This document shows, in pieces, positions 59,767 to 64,000 of a stretch of DNA of 64,000 nt. The position numbers and the translations under genes were made by a program. The notes under the pieces were generated by a model. It ran no database searches and had not been told where the DNA came from. It was given only the letters and a program-made list of their open reading frames with translations. Numbering within the stretch: position 1 is the stretch's first letter; each line of letters begins with the position of its first letter. The DNA comes from Kordia sp965224175 (GTDB lineage: Bacteria > Bacteroidota > Bacteroidia > Flavobacteriales > Flavobacteriaceae), in contig NZ_OZ245041.1 of the NCBI RefSeq assembly GCF_965224175.1, forward strand, positions 1,550,001 through 1,614,000, read 5' to 3'.

Positions 59767-60150
59767 ATGAGTGTAAAAGCTAAATATCAAGCAGTTTTAG
59801 ATCTTGGTCAGGAATTAAATATTCAAAATGGAAATGTAGAAGAAGTAGATGGAATATTGAAAGTAAGCGGAACTGCAGGAACACAACATGAAAAGAACTT
59901 GATTTGGAATAAAATTAAAGAAGCTGGTGGAGAATTACCACAAGATATTGAAGCAGATATTAAAGTAGCTGATGAGTCTGTGTATCACCGTCATACAGTT
60001 GCTAGCGGCGATACGTTAGGAAAAATTGCTAAGCAGTATTATGGAAAAGCTGGAGAATACCACGCTATTTTTAAAGCTAATAATGATATTCTTGATAATC
60101 CAGATGTAATTCACCCAGGACAAGAGTTAGTAATTCCTCACTTATCATAA
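59767..60150 (+). CDS. BON-LysM protein (Kbp/YgaU-like)
   Basis: A 127-residue protein with an N-terminal BON-like domain (about 1-75: NVEEVDGILKVSGTAGTQ, WNKIKEAGGELPQDIEADIK) and a LysM domain (about 78-127: HTVASGDTLGKIAKQYYGKA, HPGQELVIP). The E. coli homologue Kbp (149 residues) binds potassium in the cytoplasm; other LysM proteins bind peptidoglycan. No signal peptide is seen, which fits the Kbp-like type. It is a single-gene unit with a terminator directly after it. Confidence 0.85.
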   Translation: MSVKAKYQAVLDLGQELNIQNGNVEEVDGILKVSGTAGTQHEKNLIWNKIKEAGGELPQDIEADIKVADESVYHRHTVASGDTLGKIAKQYYGKAGEYHAIFKANNDILDNPDVIHPGQELVIPHLS

Positions 60151-60170
60151 AAAAATATTTTATAAAATTA

Positions 60171-60197
60171 AAAAAGCTTCCAATTTGGAAGCTTTTT
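60171..60197. terminator. Bidirectional terminator
   Basis: A stem AAAAAGCTTCCAA/TTGGAAGCTTTTT with a one-base nominal loop lies between the LysM gene and the convergent cmk. Confidence 0.85.
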
Positions 60198-60232
60198 TGT
60201 TTTTTGAGTCTATTTATTTATGATAAAATATT

Positions 60233-60922
60233 TTATCCGTTAATGGTTCTATTGACTAGATTCAAAATACGCTCAAATTGCTCTTTGAGTCCCATGTCAC
60301 TATTATCGATTGCAACAGCGCCTTCTGCTTGTCGTAATGGGGAATCTTCTCGGTGTGAATCTATATAGTCTCTGTTTTGCACATTACGCAATACATCTTC
60401 ATAATTTACCTCGTCACCTTTGTCAATTAATTCTTTGTAGCGACGCATTGCTCTTTTTTCAGGAGAAGCGGTCATGAATAATTTTAATTCAGCATCAGGA
60501 AATACAACGGTTCCAATGTCTCTTCCATCCATGACAATTCCTTTGTCTTCGCCCATTTTTTGTTGTTGCTTCACCAGTTGATAACGAACTTCCGGAACTG
60601 CGGCTACTTTGCTAACATAGTCAGATACTTTTAAGGTTCTGATTTCTTTTTCTACATTTTCTCCATTTAAGTACATTTCGGCGAAGCCTAAAGCTTCATT
60701 GTACTGAAATTTTAAATGAATATTATCTAAATCTACAACCAGATCATTTTCAGAAAAATTGTCCGCATCAATATATTCTTTACGAAGCGCATACAACGTT
60801 ACGGCACGGTACATTGCGCCAGTATCTACATATATATATTCTAGTTCTTTAGCAAGTTGTTTGGCAATCGTACTTTTTCCCGTAGATGAAAAGCCATCAA
60901 TGGCTATGGTAATTTTTTTCAT
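60233..60922 (-). CDS. cmk: Cytidylate kinase
   Basis: A 229-residue kinase that phosphorylates CMP and dCMP with ATP. The P-loop is DGFSSTGKST at residues 9-18, followed by YIYVDTGAMYRAVTL and, further on, IVMDGRDIGTVVFPDAELK and the lid stretch RRYKELIDKG. The C-terminal part has the D-S-x-R-x-D-S-P-L segment (IDSHREDSPL). The length is normal for bacterial Cmk. It follows porQ by 36 bases on the same strand and is probably in its operon. Confidence 0.96.
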   Translation of the reverse strand: MKKITIAIDGFSSTGKSTIAKQLAKELEYIYVDTGAMYRAVTLYALRKEYIDADNFSENDLVVDLDNIHLKFQYNEALGFAEMYLNGENVEKEIRTLKVSDYVSKVAAVPEVRYQLVKQQQKMGEDKGIVMDGRDIGTVVFPDAELKLFMTASPEKRAMRRYKELIDKGDEVNYEDVLRNVQNRDYIDSHREDSPLRQAEGAVAIDNSDMGLKEQFERILNLVNRTING

Positions 60923-60958
60923 GATTTAGTACTTTAGTTACGTTTTTGGTAAGCCTGA

Positions 60959-61978
60959 TTATTGCAGGTTAAGCGTTACACCAAACATGCTTGTATTGGC
61001 AGCAATCGAGTAACGTGCATACGTATAATCAAATTTTAATTTATTGATTCGCAGTCCGAATCCAGCAGTAATTCCAGAGAAATTACGTTGATCTACAATT
61101 TTCAATTCTTCTCCTCTACGGAAATTGTATCCTAGACGAATATTGAATCCTTTGTCTGGAAATAATTCCATTCCGACAATTGTATGACGAATCAAGTTTT
61201 TTAAGAATGTTACTTTTTCTTCTGTTACGCCACCTTCAATAGATTGTTCTGCTCTGTTTGGATTGGCAAAAGCAATATTCCATTGTTGTAAATTCTCAAA
61301 AGTAAGATGCCAACGAATTGGTACATGTTCTAGTTTTTGAGAAATTCCGAAGATAAGCTCAAATGGTAGTTGTTCTTGTACACCTGCATACGTTGTGAAT
61401 TGCACACCTAAGTTTCTTGCAGCAAGCGCGATATTTAATTCTAATTCTTCATTGATGTACATGATTCCTAAATCAAGTGCTCCACCAAATGAATTGTATT
61501 GTTCTAGTTTCGAATTGATAAATTTTGCATTGGCTCCAATGTGAATATCTGTCCAAGGAATATTATATGCATATCCCATGGAAAGTGCAATTTCATTTCC
61601 TGTAAAGCTTCCTGTTTCGTTTCCTTGTTCATCATAACCGTCAAACTGCCCATAAGCTACATAGGTAACTCCAGCATGAAATGTTTGCACTCTACGATCC
61701 CAAGTGTACGCATACGCAGCAGAACCATAATTTACATCTCCTAAATAACTTACATAATTTAGTGACAAATGGTTATCCATTGTATAGTTTATACTCGCAG
61801 GATTAAACAACGCCTGATTTACATCTGTATCGTAATTGGTAATGACTTTCCCTCCAAGTGCAGCTTGCCTTGGAGATGATATTAAGTTTAAAAATTGATA
61901 CGTGTATCTACCTCCGATTTGCGCGGAAGCAAGCGTAGTTATAAAGAAAAAAAAGGAAAAGAGGATCTTTTTCTGCAT
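60959..61978 (-). CDS. porQ: Type IX secretion system protein PorQ
   Basis: A 339-residue outer-membrane beta-barrel protein with a signal peptide (MQKKILFSFFFFITTLASAQ). It has the FadL-like PorQ/PorV pattern, with YTYQFLNLISSPRQAALGGK at the mature N-terminus, PASINYTMDNHLSLNYVSYL, and LRINKLKFDYTYARYSIAAN near the end. PorQ works with PorU, PorV and PorZ in the attachment complex that handles type IX cargo at the surface; such cargo is encoded at 34-42 kb here. The PorQ-Cmk gene pairing is widespread in Flavobacteriia, which supports the call. Confidence 0.88.
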   Translation of the reverse strand: MQKKILFSFFFFITTLASAQIGGRYTYQFLNLISSPRQAALGGKVITNYDTDVNQALFNPASINYTMDNHLSLNYVSYLGDVNYGSAAYAYTWDRRVQTFHAGVTYVAYGQFDGYDEQGNETGSFTGNEIALSMGYAYNIPWTDIHIGANAKFINSKLEQYNSFGGALDLGIMYINEELELNIALAARNLGVQFTTYAGVQEQLPFELIFGISQKLEHVPIRWHLTFENLQQWNIAFANPNRAEQSIEGGVTEEKVTFLKNLIRHTIVGMELFPDKGFNIRLGYNFRRGEELKIVDQRNFSGITAGFGLRINKLKFDYTYARYSIAANTSMFGVTLNLQ

Positions 61979-62430
61979 ATGTACAAAGTAACTAAAATCT
62001 TTATTGAAAACGTTCAGATGTCACAAATATTTTATGACTTTTTAAAAATATCTAATATTTCGTTTGGATTGATTTTTTCAGTCGCAAAACTACACTTTAT
62101 TCTTAATAATGCATTATAAATATGGTATTTATAGCATTTTATTATTGCTGATATTTTATAAAATCGCACATCTGTTCTTTGTTTTTAATTGCTAAACATA
62201 CCTAAATTGCCTCCTGAATGTTCATATTTAGAAGGATTATAGATGTTGTTTAGTGTGATAGTGAAATGATTTTTAACAATTTAATAACTGTGAAGAAAGT
62301 ATTCTAAAAATCCCAAATTAATTTCACCATAACAGTTTTTGGTAGTAATTGCAGTTGCTCATATATTATTACATCTACGAAGTAATCTTATTAAGTTTAA
62401 CATTTTGGGCAGCTGCTTTTATGAAAGGGT
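61979..62430. other. Intergenic region between lon and porQ
   Basis: About 450 AT-rich bases. The minus strand from 62277 to 62185 reads a 30-residue tail without a start (NNIYNPSKYEHSGG, then NLGMFSN) ending in TAA, possibly the remnant of a lost gene. Otherwise nothing is seen. Confidence 0.45.
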
Positions 62431-62468
62431 AAAAAAAAGAGCGTTTTGATATCAAAACGCTCTTTTTA
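62431..62468 (-). terminator. Terminator of lon
   Basis: A long perfect stem AAAGAGCGTTTTGAT/ATCAAAACGCTCTTT with flanking A8 and T5, just after the lon stop codon. Confidence 0.92.
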
Positions 62469-62473
62469 TAGTT

Positions 62474-64000
62474 TTATAAAGTCTTGTGATTTTTCACGCT
62501 TTCATCAGTAACCGCATGTTTGATTACATCGCTCATTTCAGAAACATAGTGAAACGTAAGTCCTTTTAAGTACGATTGTTTAATTTCTAAAATATCACGT
62601 CTGTTTTGCTCACAGAGAATAATTTCTTTGATTCCAGCACGTTTGGCTGCCAATATTTTTTCTTTAATTCCTCCAACAGGTAACACTTTTCCTCGCAAAG
62701 TAATTTCACCAGTCATGGCGATATCTTTTTTCACTTTTTTCTGTGTGAATAAAGAAACCAAAGAAGTTAACATTGTGATTCCTGCACTAGGTCCATCTTT
62801 AGGTGTGGCACCTTCGGGCACGTGAATATGTACATTGTATTTTGAGAATATTTCTGGTTTTATTCCAAGTAATTCTGCATTCGATTTCATATATTCCATC
62901 GCAATTGTCGCAGACTCTTTCATTACTTTCCCTAAGTTTCCAGTAATAGACAGGTTTCCTTTTCCTTTAGATAAGGTAGATTCTATAAATAAAATATCGC
63001 CACCAACACTTGTCCAAGCCAATCCAGTTACAACACCAGCAACATCATTATTTTCATATTTATTGCGTTCCATTCTAGCAGGACCTAACACTTCTTCTAT
63101 GACGGCATTGGTTACTTTTTTCTCATATTTATCTTCCATTGCTATAGATTTGGCTGCATAACGTACCATTTTGGCAATTTGCTTTTCCAAACCACGCACA
63201 CCGCTTTCACGTGTGTAGCCTTCTACAATTTTCTCGAGTTGCTTCTTCCCTATTTTTAGGTCTTTATCAGTAAGTCCGTGTTCTTCTAGTTGTTTCCCTA
63301 GCAGATGTTTTCCTCCAATTTCAACTTTTTCCTCAGTTGTATATCCTGTTACATTAATAATCTCCATACGATCGCGTAATGCTGGCTGAATGGTACTTAA
63401 ACTATTTGCTGTAGCAATAAACATCACTTTCGAAAGATCATAACCCATTTCTAAGAAATTGTCATAAAACTCCGTATTCTGTTCAGGATCTAATACTTCT
63501 AACATTGCAGAAGAAGGATCTCCATTGTGACTGCTAGATAGTTTATCAATTTCATCCAATACAAACACAGGATTTGATGTTCCTGCTTTTTTCAAGCTTT
63601 GAATAATTCTTCCTGGCATCGCACCAATATAAGTTTTACGGTGTCCGCGAATTTCAGCTTCATCACGCAATCCTCCTAAAGAGATGCGCACATATTCTCT
63701 ACCAAGTGCTTCTGCAATCGATTTTCCTAAAGATGTTTTTCCTACTCCTGGAGGTCCGTATAAACATAAAATTGGCGATTTCATATCATTACGAAGCTTT
63801 AATACTGCTAAGTACTCTATGATTCGCTTTTTTACGTCTTCTAATCCTGAATGATCACGATCAAGGATTTTCTGTGCTTTTTTAAGATCAAATTTGTCTT
63901 CACTGAATTCATTCCAAGGTAAATCTAAAAACAACTCTAAGTAATTACGTTGAATAGAATATTCGGCAACTTGTGGATTCATACGTTGCATTTTTGACAA
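62474..64000 (-). CDS. lon: Lon protease, C-terminal part (5' end outside window)
   Basis: The frame runs off the window edge; 508 residues of the C-terminal two thirds are visible. The AAA domain has Walker A GPPGVGKTS, Walker B VFVLDEIDKL, and sensor stretches. The S16 protease domain has the catalytic serine in PKDGPSAGITM and the catalytic lysine in VGGIKEKILAAKRAG. Lon degrades damaged and some regulatory proteins in the cytoplasm, using ATP. The N-terminal LAN domain lies outside the window. A strong terminator follows the gene. Confidence 0.96.
   Translation of the reverse strand: MSKMQRMNPQVAEYSIQRNYLELFLDLPWNEFSEDKFDLKKAQKILDRDHSGLEDVKKRIIEYLAVLKLRNDMKSPILCLYGPPGVGKTSLGKSIAEALGREYVRISLGGLRDEAEIRGHRKTYIGAMPGRIIQSLKKAGTSNPVFVLDEIDKLSSSHNGDPSSAMLEVLDPEQNTEFYDNFLEMGYDLSKVMFIATANSLSTIQPALRDRMEIINVTGYTTEEKVEIGGKHLLGKQLEEHGLTDKDLKIGKKQLEKIVEGYTRESGVRGLEKQIAKMVRYAAKSIAMEDKYEKKVTNAVIEEVLGPARMERNKYENNDVAGVVTGLAWTSVGGDILFIESTLSKGKGNLSITGNLGKVMKESATIAMEYMKSNAELLGIKPEIFSKYNVHIHVPEGATPKDGPSAGITMLTSLVSLFTQKKVKKDIAMTGEITLRGKVLPVGGIKEKILAAKRAGIKEIILCEQNRRDILEIKQSYLKGLTFHYVSEMSDVIKHAVTDESVKNHKTL

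Noticed and set aside
1..64000. CRISPR arrays and insertion sequences
   Set aside because: No regularly spaced direct repeats and no transposase genes were found by reading both strands.

Overview
The window is about 33% GC by eye and comes from a member of the Bacteroidetes, almost certainly a marine Flavobacteriaceae; a Kordia-like genus is my guess, not something the window proves. Support comes from type IX secretion (PorQ plus C-terminal sorting domains), promoters of the Bacteroidetes type TTTG-N19-TAnnTTTG, weak or absent Shine-Dalgarno sequences, a DnaX without zinc cysteines, and a LytS/LytTR pair.

Layout. 1-4.6 kb: end of a LytS-type sensor kinase and its LytTR regulator, three tRNAs (Arg, Pro, Ser) and the c-di-AMP phosphodiesterase-like PgpH. 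4.7-10.6 kb: thiolase, NlpC/P60 peptidase, a secreted TPR protein and gyrA. 10.9-21.7 kb: clpC, a paralogous pair of small STAS-like proteins, hutH, three tandem thioredoxin-fold lipoproteins and the NAD(P)HX repair enzyme. 21.8-27.2 kb: the threonine operon thrA-thrB-thrC, preceded by a promoter and a Thr/Ile-rich leader peptide, with REP-like elements on both sides of thrB. 27.2-27.5 kb: a decayed contractile-tail sheath fragment. 27.8-34.2 kb: gcvT, an SDR protein, an S41 protease and yebC. 34.2-42.7 kb: a leucine-rich T9SS cargo protein, RNase P RNA, dnaX, miaE, two paralogous T9SS cargo proteins and an outer-membrane barrel. 42.8-47.0 kb: a polyphosphate cluster (ppx, ppk1, sixA) and pdxH. 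47.1-51.9 kb: six tiny RiPP-precursor-like genes, a membrane TPR-AraC regulator, rnz and a STAS-like protein. 52.0-53.5 kb: pyrR-pyrB. 54.3-57.6 kb: an ECF sigma factor with a large anti-sigma-like protein ending in a TonB C-terminal domain. 57.7-64.0 kb: rpsA, a BON-LysM protein, cmk, porQ and the end of lon.

Most of the window is housekeeping. The most unusual part is 47.1-48.8 kb. Six genes of 44-56 codons on the minus strand encode peptides with a leader like that of GG-type or lanthipeptide precursors and short cysteine-bearing tails. They lie directly downstream of a membrane-spanning AraC regulator. Three copies of a near-palindrome, TTAAATY-N4-AATTTAM, sit in the intergenic gaps, and two precursor genes share a second 5'-UTR block. 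No modification or export enzyme is encoded nearby. Other points of note are the thr leader, the sheath fragment with an internal stop, and the inverted REP-like pairs around thrB.
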